64,000 bases of DNA from JAFGJQ01 sp964495075 (GTDB lineage: Bacteria > Planctomycetota > Phycisphaerae > UBA1845): NCBI GenBank assembly GCA_964495075.1, contig CAZBUJ010000001.1, positions 153,981-217,980 of the forward strand, written 5' to 3'. The position numbers were made by a program, and so were the translations under genes. The notes below the pieces were generated by a model that had not been told where the DNA came from, did not search any database, and saw nothing but the letters and a program-made list of their open reading frames with translations. The stretch's first letter is position 1; every line of letters begins with the position of its first letter. Below are positions 26,752 through 35,756 of this stretch, piece by piece.

Positions 26752-27390
26752 CTAATCGTGATTCTTCGCGTATGGACTGGTCGCGAACGGGCGGTCGAAG
26801 TGCGATTCTCCGAAGAGGACAATCAGCGGCGTCTTCGCCAGGATCATCAGGTCGAGCCAGAAGGTGCAATGGTCGACGTAGTACACGTCGTACCGGATCC
26901 GCTCCGTCCAGTCGGCCCCACGGCTCATCGTGTTCACCTGGGCGAGGCCGGTGCATCCCGGGCGTACCAGCAACCGCCGCCGCTCCACCTCGTCGTACGC
27001 CTCCGCCTGACTCACCAGGCCGGGGCGCGGGCCGACCAGCGACATCGTGCCCGTCAGCACGCTGTAGATCTGCGGCAACTCGTCGATCTTCAGCCGTCGC
27101 AGCACGCTGCCCACGGGGGTGATGCCGGGGTGGGCGAGGGTGATCGTTTCGTTCTCGTCGTGTCGGTGGTGGGCGTACATCGTGCGGAACTTGTACACGC
27201 GAAACGGGTCACCGTACCGGCCCGCCCGCTCCTGCGAGAAGAACGCCGGACCGCGGCTCGTCGTTTTGATGAGGACGTACGCGGTGAGCAGCAAGGGCGA
27301 GACCAGGACCAGCAGGATGGCGGCCAGCACCGCGTCAAACGCGCGTTTGCCGTACCGCGGCCACAGCGCCTTGGTAAGATGCTCTTCCAC
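26752..27390 (-). CDS. Bacterial sugar transferase (phosphoglycosyl transferase)
   Basis: This 212-residue monotopic phosphoglycosyl transferase transfers a sugar phosphate to undecaprenyl phosphate and starts surface polysaccharide synthesis. One hydrophobic re-entrant helix (AVLAAILLVLVSPLLLTAYVLI) is followed by the catalytic region (GPAFFSQERAGRYGDPFRVYKFRTM), LRRLKIDELPQIYSVLTG with the Asp-Glu pair, and SLVGPRP. The GTG at 27390 is used: GGAG lies 9 bases upstream, and the frame upstream overlaps glmS. It lies 31 bp after glmS, so synthesis of amino sugar and first sugar transfer may be coupled. Confidence 0.88.
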   Translation of the reverse strand: MEEHLTKALWPRYGKRAFDAVLAAILLVLVSPLLLTAYVLIKTTSRGPAFFSQERAGRYGDPFRVYKFRTMYAHHRHDENETITLAHPGITPVGSVLRRLKIDELPQIYSVLTGTMSLVGPRPGLVSQAEAYDEVERRRLLVRPGCTGLAQVNTMSRGADWTERIRYDVYYVDHCTFWLDLMILAKTPLIVLFGESHFDRPFATSPYAKNHD

Positions 27391-27421
27391 CGCGTGCGCG
27401 CTCCGTCCTGGACTCCGCCGG

Positions 27422-29248
27422 CTACTCCACGGTGACGCTCTTGGCCAGGTTGCGCGGCTTGTCGACGTTGCAGCCCCGCAGCAGAGCGGCATGATAGGCG
27501 ATCAACTGGAGGGGTATCACGGTCAGCATCGGCTGTAGCGGCTCGATGGTGTCCGGCACGTACAGCACCCGCTGGGCCAGCTTCCGGATTGCCTGGTCGC
27601 CGTCCGTCGCCACCGCGATGATGTGCCCGCCCCGGGACCGGACCTCCTCGATGTTGCTCATGACCTTGTCGTACTGCGTCCCCCGCGTGGCGATGACGAC
27701 GACGGGCATTCCGTCGTTGATCAGCGCGATCGGCCCGTGTTTCATCTCGGCGGCGGGCAACCCCTCGGCGTGGATGTAGCTGATCTCCTTCAGCTTGAGC
27801 GCCCCTTCCAGCGCGACGGGGTAGTTATACCCGCGACCCAGGTAGAGCCAGTTATCGCGGGTGTAGTAGGCCTCCGCCACCGTCCTGGCGTCGCCGGCGT
27901 GCGCGAGGAGCGACTCGATCTGGCCGGGGATCGCCTGCAACGCGTTCAGGACGTCCACCGCCGCCGTATGGGACAGGTGCTTGCGGCGACCGAGAAACGT
28001 CGCCATCAGGGTCAGGACGGCCAGTTGTCCGGTGAACGCTTTCGTGGAGGCCACGCCGATCTCCGGGCCGACGTGCAGGTATACGCCCGCGTCGGTATCC
28101 CGGGCGATGGCCGATCCGACCGTATTGACCACGCCCAGCGCCAACGCCCCGCGCTGTTTCGCTTCCCGCAACGCGGCAAGGGTATCCGCGGTCTCACCCG
28201 ATTGCGACACGGCGATCACGACTGTACCTTCGTCGACGATCGGGTTTCGGTAGCGGAACTCGCTGGCGTACTCCACCTCGGTCGGCACGCGGGCGAGGTC
28301 TTCAAACAGGTACTCGCCCACCAGGGCCGCGTGCCACGCCGTGCCGCATGCCGTCAGGATGATCCGGCGTGATCGTGTCAGCTCGCGGGCGCAATCCCGC
28401 AGGCCGCCGAGGTGGATCGCGCCTTCCCGCAAGTCCAACCGGCCGCGTAGGCACATGCTGAGCGATTCGGGCTGCTCGACGATCTCTTTGAGCATGAAGT
28501 GGCCGTAGCCGGCGAGTTCGATCTGCTCGAGCGACCACTCGATTTCCTGGACTTCCTTGGTCACGGGCTCTGCGTCCAAGGTCGTGGTGCGGAAGCCGTC
28601 CGCCGTCAGGCGGGCGATTTCGTTGTCGCCGAGATAGATGACCTGCGTCGTATGCTCCAGGATGGCCGACGCGTCGGATGCGACGACATATTCGCCTTTG
28701 CCCACGCCCAGGATGAGCGGGCTACCTCGGCGGGCGACGACGATCACGTCGGGCTCGTCGGCGCAGACGACCGCGATGCCGTACGTACCCTGTACCTGGC
28801 GCACGGCTTCGCGGACCGCCTTCTCCAGGTTACCGTCGTAGAACGAACCGATCAGTTGGGCCAGCACCTCGCTGTCGGTCTCGCTTTCGAATTCGGCCCC
28901 CTGCTGTTCCAGGTATGTCCGCAGCGGCTGGTAGTTTTCGACGATGCCGTTGTGGACCAGCGCGATGCGTTTGGACGCGTCGCAATGCGGATGCGCGTTG
29001 ACGTCGTTGGGGGCGCCGTGGGTGGCCCACCGCGTGTGGGCGATGCCCAGCGTGCTCCGCTCACCCTCGATATCGAGTTTCTGCTCCAGCACCGAGATGC
29101 GGCCCTGTGATTTGTGCACCTCCGTGCGCCCGTTGTTCACCAGGGCGACGCCGCACGAGTCGTACCCGCGATACTCCAGGCGCTTGAGACCCTCGATCAG
29201 GATCGGAAGGGCCGCCTTGGCTCCCACGTAGCCCACGATGCCACACAT
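27422..29248 (-). CDS. glmS: Glutamine--fructose-6-phosphate aminotransferase
   Basis: This 608-residue enzyme makes glucosamine-6-phosphate from fructose-6-phosphate and glutamine. Cys 2 (MCGIVGYVG) is the glutaminase nucleophile. TRWATHGAPNDVNAHPH and HNGIVENYQPL complete the class II amidotransferase domain. Two SIS domains follow (ILTACGTAWHAALVGEYLFE, AVSQSGETADTLAAL) and the C-terminal KPRNLAKSVTVE is typical. The start at 29248 is fixed by Cys 2; the frame continues upstream only across the divergent rarA. No glmS ribozyme was seen upstream. Confidence 0.96.
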   Translation of the reverse strand: MCGIVGYVGAKAALPILIEGLKRLEYRGYDSCGVALVNNGRTEVHKSQGRISVLEQKLDIEGERSTLGIAHTRWATHGAPNDVNAHPHCDASKRIALVHNGIVENYQPLRTYLEQQGAEFESETDSEVLAQLIGSFYDGNLEKAVREAVRQVQGTYGIAVVCADEPDVIVVARRGSPLILGVGKGEYVVASDASAILEHTTQVIYLGDNEIARLTADGFRTTTLDAEPVTKEVQEIEWSLEQIELAGYGHFMLKEIVEQPESLSMCLRGRLDLREGAIHLGGLRDCARELTRSRRIILTACGTAWHAALVGEYLFEDLARVPTEVEYASEFRYRNPIVDEGTVVIAVSQSGETADTLAALREAKQRGALALGVVNTVGSAIARDTDAGVYLHVGPEIGVASTKAFTGQLAVLTLMATFLGRRKHLSHTAAVDVLNALQAIPGQIESLLAHAGDARTVAEAYYTRDNWLYLGRGYNYPVALEGALKLKEISYIHAEGLPAAEMKHGPIALINDGMPVVVIATRGTQYDKVMSNIEEVRSRGGHIIAVATDGDQAIRKLAQRVLYVPDTIEPLQPMLTVIPLQLIAYHAALLRGCNVDKPRNLAKSVTVE

Positions 29249-29412
29249 GCAACACCCCCCGTCGGTTCCGGTCGGATCGATAACCCGGCGAATTGTCTCC
29301 GCCCGGCCAGCGGTGTCAATCGGGCGGCAGACGCTACCACAGTAACGGCCCCGCGGCGGCCCCGGTTCAACCGGATCGCGATTTGTCGGGTGTCCCGGCC
29401 CGTGCCAGGGCC

Positions 29413-29418
29413 TATAAT
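29413..29418 (+). promoter_or_regulatory. Probable -10 element upstream of rarA
   Basis: TATAAT lies 52 bases before the GTG start of rarA in the divergent glmS-rarA gap. No good -35 hexamer occurs at 16-18 bases upstream (GTGTCC at 17), so strength is uncertain. Confidence 0.4.
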
Positions 29419-29470
29419 TTACTTTTCGTCTACCGAATCGGTGGGTCCTTCCAGAGGAGCCTGCATCCCC

Positions 29471-30838
29471 GTGGCCGACCTGTTCAGCGAACAACGGGAG
29501 CGAAACCTCCGCTCCGTCATGCCGTTGCCCGTCCGGCTGCGGCCGCGTACGCTGGACGAGTTCGTCGGGCAGGAGCACTTCCTGGGCGAGGGCAAGCTTC
29601 TGCGCCGGATGTTGCACTCGGATCGGCTCAGCAGCGCCATCTTTTACGGCCCGCCGGGCAGCGGGAAGACGACCCTTGCCCACATCATCGCGGACATGAC
29701 CCGGGCGACTTTCGTCGAAGTCAACGCGGCCGGCGTCGGAGTCAAGGAGATTCGTGAGATCCTCGCCGCCGCCCGGCGGCGTGTGGAAACGGATCGGCGC
29801 CGCACCGTCCTGTTCATCGACGAGTTGCACCGCTTCAACCGGGCGCAGCAGGATGTTCTCCTGGGCGACGTGGAGGACGGGATCGTGATCCTGATCGGGG
29901 CCACCACCGAGAACCCGTTTTTTGCCGTGAATGCCCCGCTCGTATCCCGCAGCCAGATTTTCCAGTTCGAGCCGCTGTCCCAGGCGGATCTGGTCGGACT
30001 ACTGCGGAGGGCCGTGGCCGACCCGGCCCGGGGGCTTGGGAACTTCCCTATTGAACTCACCGATGAAGCGGCGCATTATCTTGCCGAGGTGGCGGACGGC
30101 GACGCACGCCGGGCCCTGACCGCCCTCGAGGTGGCCGCCCGCTCCCAGGCGGAGACCGGCGGCAGCGCACCACGGCTCGTGATCGATCTGGCCGTCGCGG
30201 CGGACTCCATCCAGCGGAAGGCGATTCGCTACGACGCGACCGGCGACGAGCACTACGACGTCATCAGCGCGTTCATCAAGTCGATCCGCGGCGGTGACCC
30301 GGACGCCGTCGTGTACTGGCTGGCCTGCATGCTGGAGGCCGGCGAAGATCCGCGGTTCATCGCCCGTCGCCTGGTGATTGCGGCCGCCGAGGACATCGGG
30401 AATGCGGCACCGTTCGGGCTGGTGTTGGCCCAGGCCGCCGCCGACGCCACGCAGTTTATCGGACTTCCGGAGTGTCAGTTGCCTTTGGCTCAAGCTGCCA
30501 TCTACCTCGCCTGTGCCCCCAAATCGAACGCGTCGGCGATGGCGATCTGGACGGCGGCCCGCGATGTGCGGGACCGCGCCACCGTTCCCGTGCCGGTCCA
30601 TCTGCGGGACAGTCATTACCCCGGGGCTGCCCGGCTTGGCGCCGGCGCCGATTACCAGTATCCCCACAGTTACCCGGACGCCGTGGTGAGCCAGGACTAC
30701 CTGGGCGTGGACCGATGCTACTATGAACCAAACGACCGCGGACAAGAGGCGCGCATGAAACAATACCTCGACCGATTCCGGACACTCCGCGCGGCGCCGT
30801 GTCCGGAGTCGACCCCCACGCGGCCAGAACAACCGTGA
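29471..30838 (+). CDS. rarA: Replication-associated recombination protein A (RarA/MgsA AAA+ ATPase)
   Basis: This 455-residue AAA+ ATPase of the RarA/WRNIP1 family acts at stalled replication forks. Early residues RLRPRTLDEFVGQEHFLGEGK, Walker A GPPGSGKTT, Walker B VLFIDELHRFN, sensor IGATTENPFF, and the C-terminal tetramerisation region (KSIRGGDPDAVVYWLACMLEAGEDPRFIARRLVI) are all present. The GTG at 29471 gives a family-like VADLFSEQRERNLRSV start and has AGGAG upstream. The stop overlaps the next start (GTGA, 30835-30838). Confidence 0.93.
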   Translation: MADLFSEQRERNLRSVMPLPVRLRPRTLDEFVGQEHFLGEGKLLRRMLHSDRLSSAIFYGPPGSGKTTLAHIIADMTRATFVEVNAAGVGVKEIREILAAARRRVETDRRRTVLFIDELHRFNRAQQDVLLGDVEDGIVILIGATTENPFFAVNAPLVSRSQIFQFEPLSQADLVGLLRRAVADPARGLGNFPIELTDEAAHYLAEVADGDARRALTALEVAARSQAETGGSAPRLVIDLAVAADSIQRKAIRYDATGDEHYDVISAFIKSIRGGDPDAVVYWLACMLEAGEDPRFIARRLVIAAAEDIGNAAPFGLVLAQAAADATQFIGLPECQLPLAQAAIYLACAPKSNASAMAIWTAARDVRDRATVPVPVHLRDSHYPGAARLGAGADYQYPHSYPDAVVSQDYLGVDRCYYEPNDRGQEARMKQYLDRFRTLRAAPCPESTPTRPEQP

Positions 30839-31398
30839 AGAAAGCGCTTCGGCAACAACTTCGTAAACGACTCGACGGGCTGTCACCGGCCGAGGTGCAG
30901 GCGATGTCGGCCAAAGTGTGCGAACGACTCGCCTCGCAGGCCGAGTACGTCAAGGCGGAGATCCTGATGACGTTTCTGTCACTGCCGCACGAAGTCGATA
31001 CCACGCACCTGATTCTGCGCGCCTGGCAGGATCGAAAACGGGTCCTTGCCCCGAAGGTGAGCTGGGAACAGCGCCGCATGCTCCCGGTCGAGATCCGTTC
31101 CCTCACGCAGGATCTGGTCATCACCCAGTTGGGCATCCGGGAGCCGACCAGTGGGCCGCCGATCCCGATTTCGATGATCGATCTGGTGATCGTGCCCGGC
31201 CTGGGATTCGATGAGCAGGGCAACCGGCTCGGCCGCGGCCGGGGCTTCTACGACCGCTTTCTCGCCCACCCGGAGTTCCGCGGCGTCTCGTGCGCGGTGG
31301 CGTTCGAATTCCAGATGACCGAATCCGTGCCCGCCGATACCCTCGACGTCCGCATCAACATGCTGGTTACCGAATGCAAGGTCCGGCGGTTCGCCTGA
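30835..31398 (+). CDS. 5-formyltetrahydrofolate cyclo-ligase family protein
   Basis: This 187-residue enzyme converts 5-formyl-THF to 5,10-methenyl-THF with ATP. KKALRQQLRKRLDGLS is the family N-terminus, and the active-site region reads VIVPGLGFDEQGNRLGRGRGFYDRFL. The GTG at 30835 overlaps the rarA stop, giving translational coupling; an alternative GTG at 30799 would add 12 residues. The 213-bp gap that follows (31399-31611) has only a doubtful 36-codon frame and the ribosome-binding site of the next gene. Confidence 0.9.
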   Translation: MKKALRQQLRKRLDGLSPAEVQAMSAKVCERLASQAEYVKAEILMTFLSLPHEVDTTHLILRAWQDRKRVLAPKVSWEQRRMLPVEIRSLTQDLVITQLGIREPTSGPPIPISMIDLVIVPGLGFDEQGNRLGRGRGFYDRFLAHPEFRGVSCAVAFEFQMTESVPADTLDVRINMLVTECKVRRFA

Positions 31399-31611
31399 CG
31401 CCCACCCCAGTGTCCCGCGTAACCGACATATTCGCAGGCAATTACACGCCCTTCCTGCCTGGGGAGTTTGAACAGATCGCGGAACTTGCAGGTAAGCTTC
31501 TTGCGGAGATGGGTCGATAATCTATGGTACAGGGAAGGTGCCGCGCAGGTCTTCGGGCCGGGTCCGCGCGGAATCGATGGTTCACGCTGCTGTGACTTCG
31601 GAGGATTTGTT

Positions 31612-32652
31612 GTGGCTACGCGACGAAAGAGACGATCCAAGAGCCCGCTCGTGCTGTTCACGATCGCCGTCATCGTGCTGGCGGTCGGGGCCTACCTGAA
31701 GTCGCAATCGGAAACCGGCATCCAGGCGGTGTCCGGGGCCGATTCGAACGCTCTGCCGGCGGAGCCGTCGACACCCGAGCCGGAGTTGACCGCCAACCAT
31801 GCGGCCCTGTCGGCCGCGGGCAGTCCCAGCGTGCCCGCCGCGGCCGCGACCGGTGTGGCGGCGGCGACCGGCACCGTGACCCGGCCGCCCGTGGCCGGAA
31901 ACCCTCACGAAGCGGCCCGATTGCTCAAGCTCGGTCGCGACGCGTTGGCCAACGACGGCCTGGTGGCGGCCCGCACGCGGTTCGTCGAGGCGCTGGCGGT
32001 CGGGCCGTCGGACGGCGATGCGGACGTCATCCGCGAGGCGCTGGCCGCGGTCTGCGATGAGACGATCTTCTCGAACCGCATCCTGCCTGACGATCCGCTG
32101 ACCGACGCGTACGTCATTCAGACGGGCGACAGCCTGGCCAAAATCGCCAAGCGGCACAACATCACCGACGATCTGCTGGCCCGCATCAACGGCATCGAGG
32201 ACAAGAGTCGCATCCGCGCGGGTCGGCGGATCAAGATCATCCACGGCCCGTTTCACGCGACCGTCTCGAAGTCCACGTTCGATCTGGACCTCTACCTGCA
32301 GGACACCTGCGTTCGGAGGTACAAGGTAGGTCTCGGGGCCGACGGGAGCACGCCGACCGGCGAATGGATCTGCACCAACAAACTGGTGAATCCGCAATTC
32401 TACCCGCCGCGCGGTGGAGTGATCATCCCCGGCGGTGACCCCAAAAACCCGCTTGGCACCCGCTGGATCGGGCTGAAAGGCATGGGCGGCGATGCGGTCG
32501 GCCAGGAACGCTATGGGCTGCACGGTACCATCGCCCCGGACAGCATCGGCAAGAACTGCTCCATGGGCTGCATCCGCATGCACAACGAGGACGTGGAGCT
32601 GCTGTACGAGCTGCTGGTGGCCGACAACTCGCGGGTTTCCGTTCGCGAGTAG
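31612..32652 (+). CDS. L,D-transpeptidase with LysM domain (YkuD family)
   Basis: This 346-residue exported enzyme has one N-terminal membrane segment (about residues 12-28), an Ala/Pro-rich linker, and a LysM domain (VIQTGDSLAKIAKRHNITDDLLARING). The C-terminus is a YkuD domain with catalytic HGT...SMGCIRMHNED (Cys nucleophile). Members form 3-3 cross-links in peptidoglycan or attach proteins to it, so the finding bears on cell wall composition in this lineage. GTG at 31612 is used because GGAGG lies 7 bases upstream. A terminator follows. Confidence 0.9.
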   Translation: MATRRKRRSKSPLVLFTIAVIVLAVGAYLKSQSETGIQAVSGADSNALPAEPSTPEPELTANHAALSAAGSPSVPAAAATGVAAATGTVTRPPVAGNPHEAARLLKLGRDALANDGLVAARTRFVEALAVGPSDGDADVIREALAAVCDETIFSNRILPDDPLTDAYVIQTGDSLAKIAKRHNITDDLLARINGIEDKSRIRAGRRIKIIHGPFHATVSKSTFDLDLYLQDTCVRRYKVGLGADGSTPTGEWICTNKLVNPQFYPPRGGVIIPGGDPKNPLGTRWIGLKGMGGDAVGQERYGLHGTIAPDSIGKNCSMGCIRMHNEDVELLYELLVADNSRVSVRE

Positions 32653-32684
32653 GCACGGCCCGCCGCGGTCCGCACGACGCAATG

Positions 32685-32713
32685 GGGCGGTCCCACCCGA
32701 GGGCCGCCCTTTT
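32685..32713 (+). terminator. Probable terminator of the L,D-transpeptidase gene
   Basis: GGGCGG pairs with CCGCCC across a short loop (with extra TCCC/GGG pairing inside), followed by four T. It lies 33 bp after the stop. The rest of 32714-32857 shows no gene. Confidence 0.7.
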
Positions 32714-32857
32714 GTCGTCGCCGTGCGGGCGTCCAGGATCGGGATACCTTTTCCATTCACCAGTGCCACGCGGGGGTTTCCGATAACCCGTTCATGGGTA
32801 CGCCGTCGGTCCAGTCAGCCGGGCGGCAGAACCACAGACGTATTGCGGGGGCCGCCC

Positions 32858-34354
32858 ATGAAGATCATGTTGGTCGATCCGCCGGCCCGGAGCGACGACT
32901 ACGACAAGGCCTATCCCAACCTCGGCCTGTTGCAGTTGATCTCGTATCTGCGCGCCCACACCGACCTGCAAGACGACGACATCGTCTTCCTCGACCCGTT
33001 CCACACCATCGAGGATCACATAGAGATCATCGCCCGCGAGCGGCCGGCCATCTACGGCATCAGCTTCGCGTTCCTCACCCAGCGGGTGGCGTACGAGACG
33101 ATCAACCAGGTCAAGGCGCGGTTTCCGGAGGTGCTCGTGGTCGCGGGCGGCCCGCATCCGACCGCCGCCGCCCGCGAGGTCCTGGAAAAGACGCGGGCCG
33201 ACCTCGTGGCCGTCGGCGAAGGCGAAACGCTGCTCGCCGAACTGGTCACGAAGGTGCAGGCCGGCGACCGCGACTTCCGCCGGACGACCGGCCTGATGCT
33301 GCGCGACGGCCACAGGATCGTCCAGACGCCGCCGCGAGCCACCATCGACGACGTCGATGCGTTGCCCTATCTCGCCTGGGAACGCATCGACTTCACGAAG
33401 TTCACCGGCCAGCATTACTGCAAGTCCGCTCGCCAGTCGTGCATCGTCATCAGTCGCGGCTGCCCGTTCCACTGCACGTTCTGCTCGTTGCCGGTCTGGC
33501 GCGTGTCGAAGCCGCACGTGCGCATGCGATCGCCGGCGAACATTGCCGGCGAGGTCGACTGGCTCTACCGGCTCGGGGTGCGCGAGATCAAGATCGTCTC
33601 CGACGAAATCAACACGACGCTGCCGTGGGCCAAAAAGGTCTGCCAGGCCATCATCGACCTCGGCCACAAGGACCTCTACTTCCAGAGCAACCTGCGGGCG
33701 TGGCCGGTGGACGATGAACTGGCGGGGCTCTTCCGCAAGATGAACATGTGGCTCGTCCACCTGGGCTGCGAAAGCGCGAACGACCGTGTGCTCAAGGGCA
33801 TCGAGAAGCGGGTCACGCTGGCGCAGGTCGAGCACTGCCTCACGCTGCTGAAACGCCACGACGTGGGCGTGCTGCTGTTCATGATGGCGTTCAACCTGTG
33901 GGAAACGAAGGGCGAGCTGCGGTGGGAGAAGCCGCGCGAGGCGCTGCATTCGCTCGTGTGGTCGTGGAAGCAGTTCCTGCGCCGCCGGATCCGGTACATG
34001 ACGTGGTCCATCGCCACCCCGATGCCGGGGGCCCCGCTGTACGACATCGTCGAGCGCCACGGCTTGCGGTCGGCCGACCAGGTCCTGAGCAACTGGGATC
34101 GTAACAAGGACTACCTCGGCATCGACCTGAAGCCGTTGGGAATCTCCGAGTTCACCAGGCTCGGGTTGTTGCGGCTCGGGATCCTGTCCAAGGGGACGTT
34201 TGCCCTGATCAGCGGAAGCTTCGATTGGCGGCGTAACTTCTACCGGTTCGGGATCCTCCTCCGCAGCTTTCTGGGCAACCGGCTGCCGCGGCGGCGACGG
34301 CGCGGCACGCCGCTGATGTCCAACGTCCCGCTGCGGGCGAAGGTCGAAGGCTGA
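32858..34354 (+). CDS. B12-binding domain radical SAM protein
   Basis: This 498-residue protein has an N-terminal cobalamin-binding-like domain (LVDPPARSDDYDKAYPNLGLLQLISYL ... VVAGGPHPTAAA) and a radical SAM domain with the cluster motif SRGCPFHCTFC (CxxxCxxC). The C-terminal part is rich in aromatics and basic residues (RNFYRFGILLRSFLG). Such proteins carry out methylations or other radical chemistry in lipid, cofactor or antibiotic pathways; the substrate is not predictable here. The ATG at 32858 is used because the frame upstream lies over the transpeptidase end and an unrelated spacer. Neighbouring genes do not reveal a pathway. Confidence 0.88.
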   Translation: MKIMLVDPPARSDDYDKAYPNLGLLQLISYLRAHTDLQDDDIVFLDPFHTIEDHIEIIARERPAIYGISFAFLTQRVAYETINQVKARFPEVLVVAGGPHPTAAAREVLEKTRADLVAVGEGETLLAELVTKVQAGDRDFRRTTGLMLRDGHRIVQTPPRATIDDVDALPYLAWERIDFTKFTGQHYCKSARQSCIVISRGCPFHCTFCSLPVWRVSKPHVRMRSPANIAGEVDWLYRLGVREIKIVSDEINTTLPWAKKVCQAIIDLGHKDLYFQSNLRAWPVDDELAGLFRKMNMWLVHLGCESANDRVLKGIEKRVTLAQVEHCLTLLKRHDVGVLLFMMAFNLWETKGELRWEKPREALHSLVWSWKQFLRRRIRYMTWSIATPMPGAPLYDIVERHGLRSADQVLSNWDRNKDYLGIDLKPLGISEFTRLGLLRLGILSKGTFALISGSFDWRRNFYRFGILLRSFLGNRLPRRRRRGTPLMSNVPLRAKVEG

Positions 34355-34571
34355 GGAATGGCGAATCGCGAAAGACGGCCGGCACTCTTTTCAGTACTGG
34401 TATCTGCTCATCAGGCGCATGGGCGGGGGTTCGTGCGGGGCTTCAAGCCGCTGTTGCGGAGCGTTGTGGCAATCCGACCGTGGCTGGCGGGGCACTGTAT
34501 TCTGCTTGACGTTGCCCGGTCGTACGGTATCGTGCACGCCGCCTGCCTGGCGGTGCGGTGAGGCGCTGCTC

Positions 34572-34733
34572 GTGGCCATCAACAAGCACGGCGACTTGCG
34601 GGAGCCGGGCACGTTGTTGACCACGTTGAAGCCGGGCTGGTACATGGAACTCCTCTCGGGAGACCTCCACACCGTCGCCGGCAACGGTGCCCTGACCGGG
34701 CCGCGCCTGAACGGATCAAGCGTCGCATTCTAA
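34572..34733 (+). CDS. Possible small protein (54 residues), doubtful
   Basis: A GTG-started frame of 53-54 codons within the 402-bp gap 34355-34756. Third codon positions are nearly all G/C, as in the neighbouring genes. The product (VAINKHGDLREPGT ... ALTGPRLNGSS) has no recognised family and no clear SD. The frame continues upstream to 34419 with cysteine-rich, low-quality sequence. It could be a real small gene or a remnant. It lies 23 bp before the queuosine-salvage gene. Confidence 0.25.
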   Translation: MAINKHGDLREPGTLLTTLKPGWYMELLSGDLHTVAGNGALTGPRLNGSSVAF

Positions 34734-34756
34734 GACAAACTGGCATCGGAGTCGCC

Positions 34757-35716
34757 GTGAGCCTCTTCGCCACCATCCGAACCGCCTGCCGCGCCGTGGC
34801 CGACCAGGCTGAATTCGTCCATATCGACGCGGACCGCATCCCGGCCTATGCCGGATCGCTGCCGCTCGACACGCAGGCGGCCTCGCTCGATCCGGCCCAC
34901 CACTACCGCGACAACCCGGACAAGACACTGGCTTTCGTGCTGACCCTCGACGCCATTAACTTCGGCTCAGGGTATTTCCCCCACATCCGGAAGCGGCCCG
35001 GGCTGTCCGGTTACCGCACCGTCGCATCCGCGCTGTCCGATTGGTTTGAAGCACGTGACGCCGTGACGCCGGATGACCTGCTGGCCATGACGCCTGCCCG
35101 GTGCGCCGATATCTTCGGCCAGACGGACGCCCCTTCACCGCTGGCCGGCGAGCTGATGACTCTGTTCGGGCACGCCCTGCGCGACCTCGGTCAGTTTGTC
35201 ATCGAGCACCACGGCGGCGCCTTCGCCAACCTTGTGGCCGCCGCCGGCGGTTCGGCCGCACGTCTGGTCCGCGAACTTGAGAACATGCCCTTCTATCGGG
35301 ACGTGCACCGCTATCGCGACATGCGGGTGCCGTTTTTCAAGCGGGCCCAGATCACCGCGGCCGACCTGTCGCTGGCCTTTCACGATCACCCCTGGGGCCG
35401 GTTCGATGATCTCGATCAGCTCACCATTTTCGCCGACAATCTCGTCCCGCACGTGCTGCGGGTGGACGGCGTGCTGCACTTTGCGGGTGAGTTGGTGAAC
35501 CGCGTCAACCGGGAGGAGGTTATACCGCTCGGCTCGCCGGAAGAGATCGAAATCCGCGCCTGCGGCTTGACCGCCGTGGAAGAGATCGTGCGTGTCTTGC
35601 GGGAACAGGGCCGGCACGCCTGCGCGAAGGACCTGGACTACCTGCTCTGGAATCGCGGTCAGCAACCGGAATACAAAGCCCACCCGCGCCATCGCTCGCG
35701 CGGCGTTCATTACTGA
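34757..35716 (+). CDS. Queuosine-salvage-type protein (DUF2419/Qng1-like)
   Basis: This 319-residue protein resembles the DUF2419 family, whose characterised members remove the queuine base from queuosine 5'-phosphate so it can be reused for tRNA. Supporting features are LTLDAINFGSGYFP (usually a LDALNF-like motif), the HYRDNPDKTLAFV segment just before it, the conserved central RDMRVPFFKRAQITAADL, and the Asp/His-rich FDDLDQLTIFADNLVPHVLR. The start GTG at 34757 is preceded by GGAG-like GGCATCGGAG. No queuosine biosynthesis gene is in the window. Confidence is moderate because the match is by motif memory only. Confidence 0.6.
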   Translation: MSLFATIRTACRAVADQAEFVHIDADRIPAYAGSLPLDTQAASLDPAHHYRDNPDKTLAFVLTLDAINFGSGYFPHIRKRPGLSGYRTVASALSDWFEARDAVTPDDLLAMTPARCADIFGQTDAPSPLAGELMTLFGHALRDLGQFVIEHHGGAFANLVAAAGGSAARLVRELENMPFYRDVHRYRDMRVPFFKRAQITAADLSLAFHDHPWGRFDDLDQLTIFADNLVPHVLRVDGVLHFAGELVNRVNREEVIPLGSPEEIEIRACGLTAVEEIVRVLREQGRHACAKDLDYLLWNRGQQPEYKAHPRHRSRGVHY

Positions 35717-35756
35717 CGGGGCGCTGCACGCGGCGATCCGTGCGGCGCGGGACGTA

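Noticed and set aside
29114..29470. Upstream extension of rarA
   Set aside because: Overlaps glmS antisense; GTG at 29471 with AGGAG gives the family N-terminus.
27390..29470. glmS ribozyme in the glmS leader
   Set aside because: Only 222 bases separate the divergent starts and no ribozyme core was recognised.
31413..31520. Possible 36-residue peptide after the cyclo-ligase gene
   Set aside because: The sequence looks protein-like, but there is no SD, no family, and it may be read-through chance or a remnant.
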